Shown here one piece after another: positions 1 through 12,420 of a DNA stretch of 64,000 nucleotides (positions are counted from its first letter, which is position 1; every line of letters starts with the position of its first letter). Origin of the DNA: Phlebotomus papatasi (lineage: Eukaryota > Arthropoda > Insecta > Diptera > Psychodidae); assembly GCF_024763615.1 (NCBI RefSeq), contig NC_077223.1, forward strand, positions 93,620,627 through 93,684,626, given 5' to 3'. The translations under genes and the position numbers were made by a program. The notes below the pieces were generated by a model. That model had not been told where the DNA came from. It ran no database searches and saw nothing but the letters and a program-made list of their open reading frames with translations.

Positions 1-550
1 TATTTTCAACAATTCTTTTAGTGCAACTGGAAGATGATTTAAGGCTGAAAAGAATGAGGCTTTATTCGTGTCATCCGGTCAATAACTTTTTCTTAATCTT
101 CCCCGTCAATTCGAAGAAATTCTCAAAATGAGAAGTGGAGAAAACGCACTTCAAAATTTTGGATGTACGCCCGAATGCTTGCGAATGTGCTCGGCAGTCC
201 TTTGCTTTCTTCTCTGTATTTTCGAAAATATTTCGAATTAATTTTTATTATTTATTTTTATTGTAATATTCTTAGATTGTTTATCTATCGGTTTAAACAA
301 TAAAAAATATAGACCACTTTTGACCTTTTAATTAAGGACACGGCCTTACGGTTCTATCACACAAGGATTTTTAACATTTTAATTTTAAATTCAATTGAGC
401 CCATTGAGCATTAAAATTTCTAGAATTTACTTGAAAATTCTCACAGTCAGGATATATTTTGCAAGAAATTTGCTCAATTTTAAATAGTGCCGCGACATTT
501 TTGATTGTGAATGACTCCGGAAAATGTGTGAAAGCACCTAAAATGTTTTA
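1..550. other. AT-rich DNA, nothing recognised
   Basis: No long reading frame, inverted repeat or recognisable repeat was seen before the first MITE. It may be ordinary intergenic or intronic sequence. Confidence 0.5.
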
Positions 551-552
551 TA

Positions 553-983
553 GGGGAAACTGGGGCACCACCAAACACGGGGTACCACCAAACACTGCGA
601 TTTTTTAATCGGATATTGGATATCAGAGGATAAGACCGATAGGAATTTATAGGCACTATAGGGATGCTTGTGCACTGAAGGAATAGATAGATAGATAGAT
701 AAATTTATTCATCAACAATGCTTTCGAAGTACAGTTTCGTTTCACTGAGATCCCGTGCAATTTTTAGCGTCCACCGCCGTCTTAGCGTTGGTGACCAACC
801 TCCAGAGCAAAACAGTGGAAAAGCTCTTTCTCAGGTTGTATATGCCAGTCATGTAAAAACATGTTTGAACTTTTTTTCTGAATACACAAAATGATGAGAT
901 AATGATCGAGATAGTCCAAGTAGTTTAGATATAAAAATTACTGTTTGGTGGTACCCCGTGTTTGGTGGTGCCCCAGTTTCCCC
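553..983. mobile_element. TA-flanked TIR element (MITE), 42-bp perfect TIRs
   Basis: The arms 553-594 and 942-983 are perfect reverse complements. They begin GGGGAAACTGGGGCACC and contain a repeated ACCACCAAACA word. A TA dinucleotide lies directly outside each end (551-552 and 984-985), as expected for Tc1/mariner-superfamily target duplications. There is no transposase frame inside, so it is non-autonomous. The interior carries a second insertion with a GATA microsatellite tail. The superfamily is inferred from the target only. Confidence 0.9.
681..860 (-). repeat. Probable retroelement 3' fragment with (TATC)n tail inside the MITE
   Basis: Read on the minus strand, a moderately GC-rich segment ends in GAATAAATTT followed by about five TATC units (GATA on the plus strand, near 684-703). 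This is the layout of a non-LTR element or SINE 3' end. It sits between the TIRs of the surrounding MITE, so it inserted later. No conserved protein could be read from the short body, and its inner boundary is uncertain. Confidence 0.45.
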
Positions 984-985
984 TA

Positions 986-1589
986 AGTCATTTATCTGTT
1001 ATTCAGAAGGATCCCCAAAGCCAGAACAAAGATTTGTAGGCAAAGGGCTCATTCAGCGACTCTCATACAGTCTTTTTGAAAATCTGTATGAAGTCGTCCC
1101 AACTCCCAACTGAAATTTCTTAACATAACAATTTCCTTCGGATGGCTTTGGAGGAACTTAAGAACTACTCCCGATACTTAACCTTCACTTCATGCAAGTT
1201 TATCACTAAACACTGTACTTATCTTATATTTTCGCCAATAATATTAATTACAAGTAAATAAATTTAATAAGAACAATTTTCTTCAAAAGACTACTTGTTT
1301 AACTGCAATAAAATTGAAATTATTGAGCAATTTTAACATTTTAATTTGCTGAATTCATATTTATTTGAGCAACCACATCTATGCTATTTTAACATATTTA
1401 AACAGGGTTTTCTGGACCAAGTATTAGTTTTTATTAATAAATAAGTGAAGATCTATTAATTCAATTAGTTTTTAGTGCAAAATAACGCATAGGCACAATT
1501 CATCTGAAAATTAAATTGAATTTACAAATTGAAAAAATTCTAGTGTGATAGCACGGTTAAGGGATCCTAAGACTTTTAAAGTAACCAAA
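986..1589. other. AT-rich DNA, nothing recognised
   Basis: No TIR, repeat or coding frame was seen between the first MITE and the palindrome. Confidence 0.45.
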
Positions 1590-1669
1590 ATAGGAAGCCC
1601 CCCTCCCATAATTAAAGTAAGTTTTGGTAATCAAAACTTACTTTAATTATGGGGGGGGGGGCTTCCTAT
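1590..1669. repeat. 80-bp near-perfect palindrome with G/C homopolymer arms
   Basis: The arms 1591-1626 and 1632-1669 pair almost completely around a 5-nt loop (GTAAT). The left arm has a C-run broken by a T (CCCCCCTCCC). The right arm has an uninterrupted run of about 12 G, so the two differ only by run length and one mismatch. It could be a very short foldback MITE or hairpin-forming DNA. No target duplication is obvious. Confidence 0.75.
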
Positions 1670-1936
1670 ATTCTTTCTCTAATCGTTTGGCCCTTAGTTC
1701 TCGCAACGGCCGGGTAGCCAGGCGGTCAAATGACGTTAAGTCAGTTGTCAAAAATCTTTTGAGATGCCTTCTTAAAAACTCAAAGTAAAGTTAGAGCAAT
1801 TAAAAATTTATCACTTCATTTGTGAAAGAAAATTAGAGAACAAGACTTGAAAGCCTAAATAAGCCCTACTAAAGGTGTACTTATAGCTTTATTTAGTTTT
1901 AAATCCTAGAAAAGATCATCGACATATTTTTTCTTA

Positions 1937-2361
1937 CTGTAGATGCGAGTGACTTTGTCCTCCTCCTGTTTGCAAGTTTTTTTTTTACTTCTAGAACTTA
2001 AGGACGGACTTTACCAATCCCAGGGGCCCATCAAGCCTAATAAAAAGTGAAGCTATTTTTCACTTTTCTTTGTAAAAATTTTGCAGCTATTGCACCGCGA
2101 CTTAAACAAATTTGCTCGTAGTTCGTGTATAATTTTGGCGAACATTATGAAATATGTATTTTTAGATAGTTTTTAATGCACGATTTCGAAATATTTATAT
2201 CAGACTGATAAGTCAATTCTTTTTAGGAAAAAACTTGCCAATAGTCTTCAGTGCCTTTATGCAAAAATGCATGGAAAAATGAAATGTCGAAATGTTCTCA
2301 TACATTAGAATCAAAGAAAAATTTACAAAGAGTAGAGGGTCAAAATCACCCGCATCTACGG
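1937..2361. mobile_element. TA-flanked MITE, CYGTAGATGCGGGT family, copy 1
   Basis: The ends are inverted: CTGTAGATGCGAGTGACTTT on the left, and GTCAAAATCACCCGCATCTA on the right running into CGG. TA flanks both sides (1935-1936 and 2362-2363). A second copy at 18787-19004 shares the TIR and a subterminal block near the right end. No coding capacity. Confidence 0.8.
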
Positions 2362-2363
2362 TA

Positions 2364-3510
2364 CATCTAGTCTTGGTTTTCTTCTTCCACTAATTGAGAA
2401 TTTGCAAATTTGCAAATTTTCAGGATTTTAAAGTTCACAAAATTAGAGTAAATGATGAAATATGTATTTTATAGTGGTGAGTTTCAATTATGCAGTTCAT
2501 TTAGTTAGGAAAGTTCAAAATCACTTTTCATTCTTATCTCAATTAGTGGTGTAGTTGAAAGTTTTTAATATTCCTCTAACTGTATTAAAAGGGATTTAAC
2601 TAATTACTTTATGCTTAAATACTTCATTTCATTTTGAAGCTACTCAAAAATTCACACACAGTATATAGTGGAATGTCTTTGAAACAAATCTGTTAGTTGA
2701 ATGCTATATTGTATTGTATTGGTTGTAATTCTTCACTTTGAGTATATCATTGTTTAAAGACTTTGTCAGAGTTGAAATGTCAGAAGATGAAATTTATTGT
2801 TTGTGCTAAATTGTATCAGTGTAATTTTCCACGCAGTGAATCTTGTCCTGAATAGATTGAATAAATCAGTTAAAACATTTCTTTTTGCATTGCAAAACAA
2901 GGCAAAAGTTGACAAAATCCGATTTTATTTTGGAGATATCCTTTGAGATTTTAACAATTGAGCTATTTTATCTTAAATTGTTTGAGGAGGGGCTTCTTTT
3001 GTCACGATGATATACATTTTCAACGTTGTAATCAGGAATAAAAAATGTCTTAGAATTGAGTGAAATTTGATGAATAAGGCTGAGAAGACCAATATTGTCC
3101 CAGATGTTTCTCACAGGAAGTCCTTTCGTGTAATTTTTTTTTGCTTTCTTTTCTCTTATCATCAGTCTCCTCTACATTATTTAGATGATTGAACTCATCG
3201 TCACTTCTTCCCATTTTTTTGTCTTCACATCCGTGTTTCCTCGGTGTGTCGTGTAAAAAAAAATTCCACTTCAATTTTCCCTCCAACAATGTGATATATA
3301 TTTTTATTTCTTTTGTTACTCTCCTCTGTTCTAATATACGCTGAAGAATGTTACATTTTGCTCAGGCCCTATATACGTGGTAATCATTTAGCAAACAGCT
3401 ATATAGAAATAGAAGACAAATTTGATCCAGGTGTTTTCTCTAATCGCGCAACGTCTCGCTTCCCTAATCACACTCAAGTGAAAGGGACAGATAATCCTAA
3501 CCGGCTTATG
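2364..3510. other. AT-rich DNA, nothing recognised
   Basis: About 1.1 kb without TIRs or tandem repeats. Short frames on both strands around 2968-3513 are low-complexity and overlap each other. None resembles a known family. Confidence 0.4.
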
Positions 3511-3512
3511 TA

Positions 3513-5321
3513 GGTGAGATTCTTAACGTGAGCTAACTCGGAGTGCATGCAAATTCGATTTAGAGCTGAAGTTGAGGGACGCCATTCAGTTATCTTGAAT
3601 CAAATTCGTGAAATTATACAAATTTTGTATTTAAACCAAAATATCAAGGATTGGGATGAACTGGCACAAAAGTGATATATGGGTGAAATGTAGACCAGAA
3701 TGTACTCTATAATTTTCCCATAGAACATGATCTCATCGATTACTCAGAAGCCAAGATAAGCGAGGTTTTTTGTTTCTTAACTTGTTTTTTCATCCAGAGT
3801 GCCCCAAGTAGTCATTTGTTGAACTTCAACTATATCAAAGAATTGTTGTATTTTGTGGGACTTTCCATTTAAAACCCTATTTTAAGTGTCTTGGTCGAGT
3901 AGAGGCAGTCAAATTGGCATCTGAGTGATTTCAAAGCGTTATTATGGGAAAAATCAATTTTTTCACACTTAAACGGCAAAATCGGAGTGATAGCGTAGTC
4001 TGAGCGGAAAATGATGTATGGACGAAATGTAGAGACAAATGTCCTCTACAATTATGTTGAAGTAATCATCAAAATCGGTTCAGCGACAGTCAAGATAATT
4101 GAGGTTATGTGATATTGAAATTGGTTTTTCGACTGTGGCGCCCCTGGTGTTGGTCCCATGAAGTTCAAATATTCTAGAAAGTTGTAGCATTTGGTGAGAT
4201 CTTTCGTTTAAGCCCTCATTCATCAAAATCGGTCACATAGAACCGGAGATATGATTTTTTGAATTTCGTGAACTTTGACCCCTCATATCTCCGGTTCTAT
4301 TGAAACCACAGCGCACATACGCACCATTTTGGAAACGTCCTAGACTGGACTACAACATACTAAAATTTCATTAACTTGCACAATGCCGTTTTTGAGAAAA
4401 GTGACTTTGAATTTCGATGAATTTTGACACTATCACAGCGCCACCTGTGGTGACTTTTTGAACTTCCATCTGAAAGTGCTCATCGAGACGAAACCAAAAA
4501 GGTAAAATTTACGTCGCTACGTTAATTAGAACCGGAGATAGAGGCCGGTCAATGTTCGAACTTTGACCCCTTATAGCTCGGGTCAGAGGTTTTAGATCGA
4601 CTTAAGGTTTTTTTTGTTTGATAGGTATAATCAACGGCTACAACATACTAAAATTTCAGCCCGATGCACAATGGAATTTTTGAGTTATTTAACTTTTAAG
4701 ATTTAAAAATTTTCTTTTTAAAAAAAGCGCCCCTAGCGGTGGTTTTATGAACTTGCGATGTTAAAAGGAGAAGTGGCATTTCACGAGAGCTTTCCAAAAA
4801 GCCCTCACTTTTTAAATTCTGACAATTAGAACCGGAGTTATGGCCATTTTAAGAAATTTTTTTTGGACCCTTATAGCTCGGGTCAGGGGGGTCGGGGGAC
4901 CTTAAGTTTGGTATTGATGGAAAGCTTTAAGGCCCAGCTATAACATACTAAAATTTGAGCCCGCTCGATGCCATAGGGGCGGAGCTATTGAGAAAACAAA
5001 AAAAGGGGGGTCTTCAAAATGGCGGAAGGAGGGGTGGGGGGTGGGGGGTCTATGCACCAAGTTGCAATTTTCACCCGATATATAACCTTTGCCGAAAACC
5101 ACAAGTCGATATCTTTTTTAGTTTAGGAGCTATTAAGCTCCAAAGAGCGGCCGGCCGGCCGGCCGGCCGGCCAGCCGGCCGGCCGGCCGGGAACGTAAAT
5201 TAGCCACATATATATTCGTGATCAGGAAGTGCTGAAACACATTTTGGCCAAGTTTGAGGTCGATCGGACGACATGAAATTTTGTTAGGATTATAGTAGGT
5301 GAGATTGTTAAGAATCTCACC
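3513..5321. mobile_element. 1.8-kb non-coding TIR element with four internal modules
   Basis: The terminal motif GGTGAGATTCTTAAC at 3513 is inverted at 5307-5321, and TA flanks both ends (3511-3512, 5322-5323). Just inside the right end a partial copy of the terminus (about 5296-5306) forms a hairpin with it. The interior repeats a degenerate module about every 300 bp, near 3800, 4138, 4439 and 4728. Each module contains a GCGCCCCTRGYGGTG-like word, then a TGAACTTC block, then a gagatc/gagagctttc block before 'gccctca'. Phrases such as ACCGGAGATA and CTACAACATACTAAAATTTC also recur. No long ORF was seen. The TA target favours a Tc1/mariner-type element. It could instead be a repeat cluster that happens to have similar ends. 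Confidence 0.65.
5149..5190. repeat. (GGCC)n microsatellite
   Basis: About ten GGCC tetramers with one CCAG interruption. It is a strongly GC-rich, self-complementary tract inside otherwise AT-rich DNA, near the right end of the 3.5-5.3 kb element. Confidence 0.95.
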
Positions 5322-5323
5322 TA

Positions 5324-7600
5324 ATATGATTGCTGAAGTATTTGAATACTTTTAGATTATAGTTATATTCGTATAACTTTATTTAATTTACGGTAGCTTG
5401 TTTCTATTTAATATTTTTTTTAGTGGTTTTAATCAAAAGTTGTGCAAGAGAGAAGTTCAAGAGATATAACTTTTATTGTATACGTCAATTATTGAAAGTA
5501 AAAGAAGCACTTAGCTTGACTTCAAAACCATTGATTTTGCTAGAAGGCAAATGAGAAAATTGAAATACTGCTGGACCGACATGTAGAACTTTTGATGTAT
5601 ATAAGAATTTCAAAAGTACTCTAAAAGAGAATTCAGTTGTATGGGAGGATCGAACAGTTTATACATTAATGTCTAATTTGACTTTGAGACTGTTTTACAG
5701 AAAAATGAGAAACAAAACCAAAGTTAAAATAACTCAGAATTATTAGTTGGTTTTATGGTTAATAAAAGTATTAACAATAATCCTTAAATTTTATTGGTTT
5801 GTGAAGAGGTAGATGAATTCAAATAAAAGGCAGAATGCGTGGAAATTCCTCCATGTGGGGAAATTTTACGCAAAAAGGGGATGGCAAAGTATCCCAGCTT
5901 TTTGGAATGCTGTATTTCGTGACTTTGATGCTATGCTTTAAAAATTAGTTGCCCAAAAAGAACGCAAAAAGAATTACGAAAATGAGTTATATACATTTTT
6001 TTTCAAAATTTATTCAAAATTACGTAGAATACTTTCTAAAATCGGACAAAAATTACTTGTCTATACGAATTATCGATTTATTAAAATCATTTCAGTCGAT
6101 TCAGTTCAGACGCGTTCTGAATTTTAATCCCCAAAGAAGTTTATATTTACCTCAATCAATTCAGAAATACACATTCTAGAGCTCATTAAGTTTTGATGTT
6201 GGCAGTATTCTTTTTTGCGACGTTATCAAACTTTTACATTAAAATTTTAATGTGATTCACACTAATTGTTGCTGAAGACCCAGCGAGCACCAAATGCTAA
6301 TCGATTTCAATACAGCTGAAAAAAAAATATATATATATATATATATGTATTTTCAACTGAATTCTGCTAACTTTAAAACAAAACTCGCGAGGCAGTGCCA
6401 TTTCCATAATTGGTTAGCACTTTTTGTTCGAGGACTGCTGACTGGTCAGTATATTTTTGCTGATCGACTGAGCAAAAAAAGCTGAAAACTTTTTTTCATT
6501 GATGAATGTATACTAGGATCGCAAAAATTCGTTTAAATCAGACCTGTGCTCGTTAAAAGTCGTGTAATATTGGAAATTTTGTGTTGATAATTTTAATGGA
6601 AATTACAGATAGCCATACTTGTAACACTAATCCTGCTCATTCACGGCGCCATGATAAATATTTTTGCGCCAAAAAGCATAAAAGACATAAAAACTCAGAA
6701 ATTGTCCTCTTGATATCTTTATCGCAACACGGATAGCTGTTCACTACGTACCCTTTTACTTGAATCTTGCAGAAATACAAAGAAATTAAATGTAAATAAT
6801 CACTTCAAATGGAAAGTTCTTAAATCGCTCGCAATTCAACTGAGAGAGAGATAGAGACACAAATAACTCACTTGACAAACGTCTAGCGGCGCTGTAGTTG
6901 CAAAAAATCTCGGAAATGCAACAAAATATTTTCTTCTCTATTTTATCCTTATTAGCAGGTCGTGTCCTCTCTTGTAATATGTACTTTTGCATTCCTTATT
7001 AACCAAAATAATGTTGTACAAAAGGGTTTTTCTCAAACCTATCATGAATTTTGGGACAGCTCAAAAGAATATGAGTCTTCCAGCTCAAAATTTCATCCCA
7101 ATAATGTTTGTGTTGTAATATCGACAATTATTCACAATTAACCCAAATAACTGTATTCAACTAAGTTATTAAAAGGATTTTCTTGTGAAAATGACTTAAC
7201 TCTAAGGGAATTAAACAATTTTCACATTAAAAAGCCTCTCATTTTCTCAACGTGAATTTTCGCGGAATTTCGAAGAATGCCCACAGCCACCACCAAATTC
7301 ACATCGGCTTTTCTTTTAGCTCAGGCCTGGTTTAAATTGATTTATGATTTATAGCATCCATGCTAAAAATTAATATTATTTTTATATTATTTTTTTAATG
7401 TAAAACTTACGCTTTATGTAAAATTTAACCTATTGTTACAACTCAAGAATAGACAATTCGCCTTTAATAATTCAATTAAGAATTAAATTTTTTCGAAAAA
7501 TTTTGAATGATAAGAAAATAGAGCAGTTAAAAAATATGTGTAAGCCCTAGATTTGAAGTCCTATTACGGGCGGTCCCCCAAGACTCAAAACCTTAAGACC
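5324..7600. other. AT-rich DNA with one AT microsatellite
   Basis: The only structure seen is an A-run followed by (AT)n at about 6319-6346. The short frames here look like chance ORFs in AT-rich DNA. Confidence 0.45.
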
Positions 7601-7604
7601 CAGT

Positions 7605-8875
7605 AGTGTTAAAAAGGCTCTAGAGAGCGTATTTCTCACCCGAATGGTATCATGTTTGGGCTTTTTGGAAAGGTCTTGGAAGTCATAATAAGCCTAAACC
7701 GATTCCAATCAGTTGCGAACCGACAATGAACCATTTCATAACTATATTTTTTATCCGAGATTAAATTATATTATTCTTAAGGTGTTTTAGGTAATGTTTT
7801 GAGTGATTTAATCCATTTCAGGGGCATGACATTTCGTCCATTTCCCAAATGTTTCTAGCGCGCCGAAAAAGCTTTTGAGTTTAATAGGTGTTTTCTGTCA
7901 TTGTAGAATGAATTAGCAAAAAATACCAATACAAAATAAAAGCCAATTTAATAACGAAGAGGCAATCGAAAACCCCAAATTGGCAACCTACGTAGTTTTT
8001 AAGATATCTCGTGAAATGTGTACGAAAACAGGAAAAACTTTACACTAAAACTGGTCGCATTTTTCAGAGATAATGTCAACCCCCCCCCCCCTGATCCTTT
8101 TGGTCAATGTACCAGAAATACTTGAGATAGAACGTTCATATTTTGGAATTAGTTTTTTATAGATTAATAGATGATTTTTTTGAAAAGAAAAATAATTTAT
8201 CTATAATGAGGGCGCGGGGAGTCGCTGTAAAACACACGTCTTAACAGTCGCTGAATTTAAGTTCTTTAGATTATTTTTTACAAGCTTTATTGATTTAGAT
8301 AGAGTAACTATCCAAGAAAACAAATTGACAATCAAAATTGAAATCAGGAAAGAGGATGAAGGCCAATTTTAACAAAATCGACGGGATGCCTCCGTCCGCC
8401 ATTTTGAGCAAAAATTCTACATGACGTTCCGCGAATCGAGAAAAGAGCTACAAAATGTATTTCTATCTCTGTCGGACTATTTTTTCCATGTAATTGAAGG
8501 ACTAAATTTACTAAAAATCCATTCCCGACAGCAATTTGGATAACAATTGTCCGGGAATAAATCGTCTAAAATCACTCAATTTGCGTATGATGTATAATAC
8601 CATGGTAAGGAATGGGTTAAAAATCGGTTCAAATCAGTTGTGAACCGGTAATGAATCGGTTATGAACCTATAAGTTATTTTTGTCCGAAAATCAATTCTA
8701 TTATTCTTAAAACTATTTTGGGGGATCTTTTGAGTGTTTTATGAATCGGTTTAAATCGGTTGAGAACCGGTAAACGGTAAATGATGCGAAAGAACTTTTG
8801 AGGTATAGCATCTAAGTCACGCGTTCCAGCAAATCGCAAAGCCATGGACGCTTTGCCATCCCTTTATCTTAGTAT
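7605..8875 (+). repeat. Composite interspersed repeat 'family X', copy 1
   Basis: It starts near CTCTAGAGAGCGTATTTCTC and contains several AATCGGTT...GAACCGGTAA phrases. A block AAATCAATTCTATTATTCTT is followed by ACTATTTTGGGGGAT. It ends in GTCACGCGTTCCAGCAAATC and a 'gacgctttgcc' phrase (to about 8875). The same blocks recur in the same order at 18.6-19.7 kb, and single blocks occur elsewhere. A C-run of about 12 lies near 8078-8091. No protein coding was seen. Its class (non-autonomous DNA element or retroelement UTR) is unknown. Confidence 0.65.
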
Positions 8876-8879
8876 ATAA

Positions 8880-10670
8880 GCAATTTTTAAATTTTCATCT
8901 TGTTACATTTTACCCCCAGGTTCTACAGTTTTTTATATTTCATTTATTTTAAGAAATTTATTTTTGGAATGTTACGTAATTTTTGGAAAACATAGAGCCT
9001 GCTAAGTATTTTAAATGATCATTCTGAGATATATTATCTTAGAATTGTGAATTATCGGACACAGAAAATTGTCATTTCAAAAAGTTAGGAAAAAAGATTG
9101 AAAATACTCCTTGCTTAAACTGTCCTATCCTCTCCTACATCTTATTTCGTGAACTTTACAATTTGATTTAACTCCTTTTGAGGCAAACCAACTTCATTTT
9201 CATCGAAATACTTAGCATTTAACCTAATCTTTTATTTAGAACAACTCATAAAGAATCTGGTTTTCTAACTGCAAGGATGGGTCGTAATGTCCAGACTTGT
9301 AGTAATTTGGAATTAATTCAAAGATATAATAAGGCGTATTTATTTGTAATGTGTTCAAAGGGTGTGGGAGACAATGGACATTTGAAGGCAATAGATGGTA
9401 ACTAAAAGAAAATTTTCCCCAAATGTTACTCTCGTTCTGGCGAGTGGGAGTGAAAGGTGTCTGATGCTTATTTAATGTTTTCTTCAGTGTGTGGCTTGGA
9501 GCCAAAAACAAATTTCAATGCATTGGAAGAAAATCTCTCGTTGATTCAAGGATGGAAAACAAGGCAAAGGGAAGAAGAAATAGGAAAAAAAGGACAAGGA
9601 AAATCGATAAATTGTTTCACGTGTTCCATTTTCTCTATGAAACTCAATAGATTTTCCTATTTCGATTAGTATTAGTGCAGTAGAGATATTAGTATGTGAT
9701 AAGATTTTTCTTTTACAATACATCTTCAGGTTGTTTAGTTTTTTTTTTTTGTTTGACCACTCTTTAGATATTCCTATATAATTCATCTCCTCATTGGCTT
9801 GGCAATCTCATCCTTAAACATCCGTTCATAAATGCCGGTATATAAAAGATGTTAATGCTGGTAGTCTGTACTTGAGTTTTGTATAGGTATGAGGATGCAC
9901 CTTTATAGCCATAATACAGGAATATGTATACATAAGATATGTAATAGGCGGTAGAATGAGGGAATATGGGAAAATATGTACGAAATATATTTTGCACTTT
10001 TGCGTTAAAATCTTGAACGTAAAATTCTATTGCATTTTCTATAAATAAGTTACAGTGACATAAAAAGACTGATGTGGTGGATTGAAAAGTTGTCAGGAAA
10101 ATCTCTCACCCAGAGAACTTTATTCCTTTAAAGAACTTGTACAATGATTTTTCAATATTTCTCTTATATAGATGAATATGTTTCTCTTTTGTGAAGAATT
10201 TTGTTCTTCATCATTCTGATGTAGATACAAAGCATAAGTCGATTTTTATTGCTATTGATTTTTAAAATGTATTTCTTTAAGGGAAGTTTATCTTTAGAGG
10301 ACAAGCTTTGTTAGTATAGAGAAAGTTCCATGAGAAGACCCAAAAAAAAAACACCTACTTATAGAGATTATTCTCGCAATATTCTGATTTTATCGCAGAA
10401 AATTGTATTACCTTTTATCAATATTTAAAGAGCTAAAAGATGTGCCATTATAAGCTCTTGATATAAGATTGCACTTATCCTTCAATATTTTCCACTGCAG
10501 TGTGTTAATCAGAGTGCAAAATTTAATTTTTATTGAATTATTTTACTTCTTTTAGCTAAATGTGCAATTAAGCATTGACTCATGTATGCAAATTTATGTA
10601 GATAAAGGGTGGCGCAGTTTAGTGTTTTAGACTTTGCTGTATATTTGAATTTGTGGTTCTAATCATTGTG
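8880..10670. other. AT-rich DNA, no supported gene
   Basis: Overlapping opposite-strand frames occur at 9236-9997 (up to 100 codons), but they lack recognisable motifs and overlap each other antisense. No TIR element was identified. Confidence 0.4.
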
Positions 10671-11108
10671 CCTTAGGGCACAATCACATTGACTGTAAAA
10701 TGCTCGCCGTAGCCTCACCGTATTTTGTTAATTTACGCATTTTTATTGCAATTCTTACGCAAATTTTCAATTACCGTATTACCTTATCTCATACTCGGTG
10801 GCACTAGGTGAGAATAATATAAGAAAATTGAAGAAATTAAACGGAAATTCGATAAACGGTGAGCAAGAAAAACTGTATAAGATATTAATCGTACAGTTTT
10901 TCTTGCTCACCGTTTATCGCATTTTCGTTTTATTTCTTCAATTTTCTTACATTATTTTCACCTAGTGCCACCGAGTATGAGATAAGGTAATATGGTAATC
11001 GAGAATTTGTGTAAGAATTGCAATGAAAATAAGTAAATTAACGAAATACGGTGCACAGTAAAAAAAATTTACAAGGACAATCGTTGGTTTGCTTTTTTAC
11101 CACGATTA

Positions 11109-12176
11109 GGGGAAGTGCTTATAATTTTGGACAGTCTGCATATAAGCATCGATATCCTAAGTTTGAAGTGCCATATTTTCAATACTAATTGACTTTTCTT
11201 GTTACTCTCTTTTGAGAAGGATTGTTTAGAAACTTGGCAAGCTATTTATCATCTCATTTTTACTAAAATTAGTTTTAATACGTTTAAAAATGAATTGATA
11301 TGTAGAGGTGAATTTGACTCTTATTTTGGACAACTTGGTTATTAATTTTTACAACTTGTCTGTAAATTTGGACAGAAAATCCGCCTCAACAGGATGCCCA
11401 TTGTTCTTCATTTTATGAACCAATCTTACCAAGTCCTCTTCCTGGTCATGTAAGGGAAACGTAGAATGTCACAAGACGCCCAGAAACTTTCCATATCATT
11501 CATTAAAGTGAGTTGACTTCGGTACTCCAAGTACGTGCGGATTCGCTCATTCCCTGCCCTTTCCAGGAGCCTTTCAATGCATTTCTCACTGCATCTCTTT
11601 CGTAGAGATGATGCTCCTTCATTTCTCCAGGCATTTGTCCAACCTAGTCATCACAAAAGCTAAAACTTCACGAAATTTCGTGAGAAAAACACCTGTCCAA
11701 AATAAGAATCATCACCTCACTGGTGAATGTCTTAAAAAATTTCCCATTTTTCACACGAAAAATATAATTCACAAGGCAAATCTCACTTCAGGTCAAATGT
11801 ACAAATCATCAGTAACGTTAATCAACACAATATTCAATGAATATTCAATAATATCACTCAAAAACAGCGAACAAACTTTGTTAGTACTTCACCAAAACTA
11901 AATAAGACTGAAGTAAGCCACGAAGTTCTGTCATATTTCTCGTAAGCAATTGCTCACACTGAATTTTCAACAAAGCAATTTCAACTCAAATCATATTCAA
12001 ATTTTAACGTATTTAGTGTTAAAATATTCCAAAAAGAACAAATATTTAGATAGAATTCATTATTCATCAAATATTGGAATAAAAATCCATCATTTTAATC
12101 AATTTATTTTTAGTGTCCAATGTTATCCTCAAAGTGTCCAAAATAAGAAACTGGACAAAATTAGAAGCATTTCCCC
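11109..12176. mobile_element. TA-flanked TIR element nested third-deep
   Basis: The left end GGGGAAGTGCTTATAATTTT continues as GGACAG. The right end is the inverse (CTGGACAAAATTAGAAGCAT then TTCCCC). TA flanks both ends (11107-11108 and 12177-12178). The two short frames inside (11608-11901, 11950-12228) have no recognisable motif, so it is treated as non-autonomous. The same terminus begins at 63972 near the window end. Confidence 0.85.
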
Positions 12177-12204
12177 TATTCTTGTAAAGTTACACAAATT
12201 ATGT

Positions 12205-12420
12205 ATTTCAACGAAACGTGTAATCTGAAAATGTATAAATTAAATTTTAAGTAATTGTAAACTGTGTAATCAACTGGGAATGATTACACAGTTTTGTATA
12301 TTTTTTTTACATATTTCGTGTAAAATTACACAGTTTTCAAATAAAAGGTGTACAAATTACACAGTTTTCAGACAAAATGTGTACAAATTACACAAATCTG
12401 TATTAGTACACACGATTACA
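12205..12420. repeat. Iterated ATTACACAGTTTT motif
   Basis: At least four close variants of ATTACACAGTTTT and GTGTACAAATTACACA occur in about 200 bp, inside the right half of the CACAGTAAAA element. Such sub-terminal iterations can be transposase-binding sites in DNA transposons. Here that is an inference only. Confidence 0.6.

Noticed and set aside
9236..9786. Opposing ORFs of 91, 70 and 100 codons
   Set aside because: They overlap antisense, lack motifs, and have no splice or start context favouring one. A single exon cannot be excluded, but nothing supports it.
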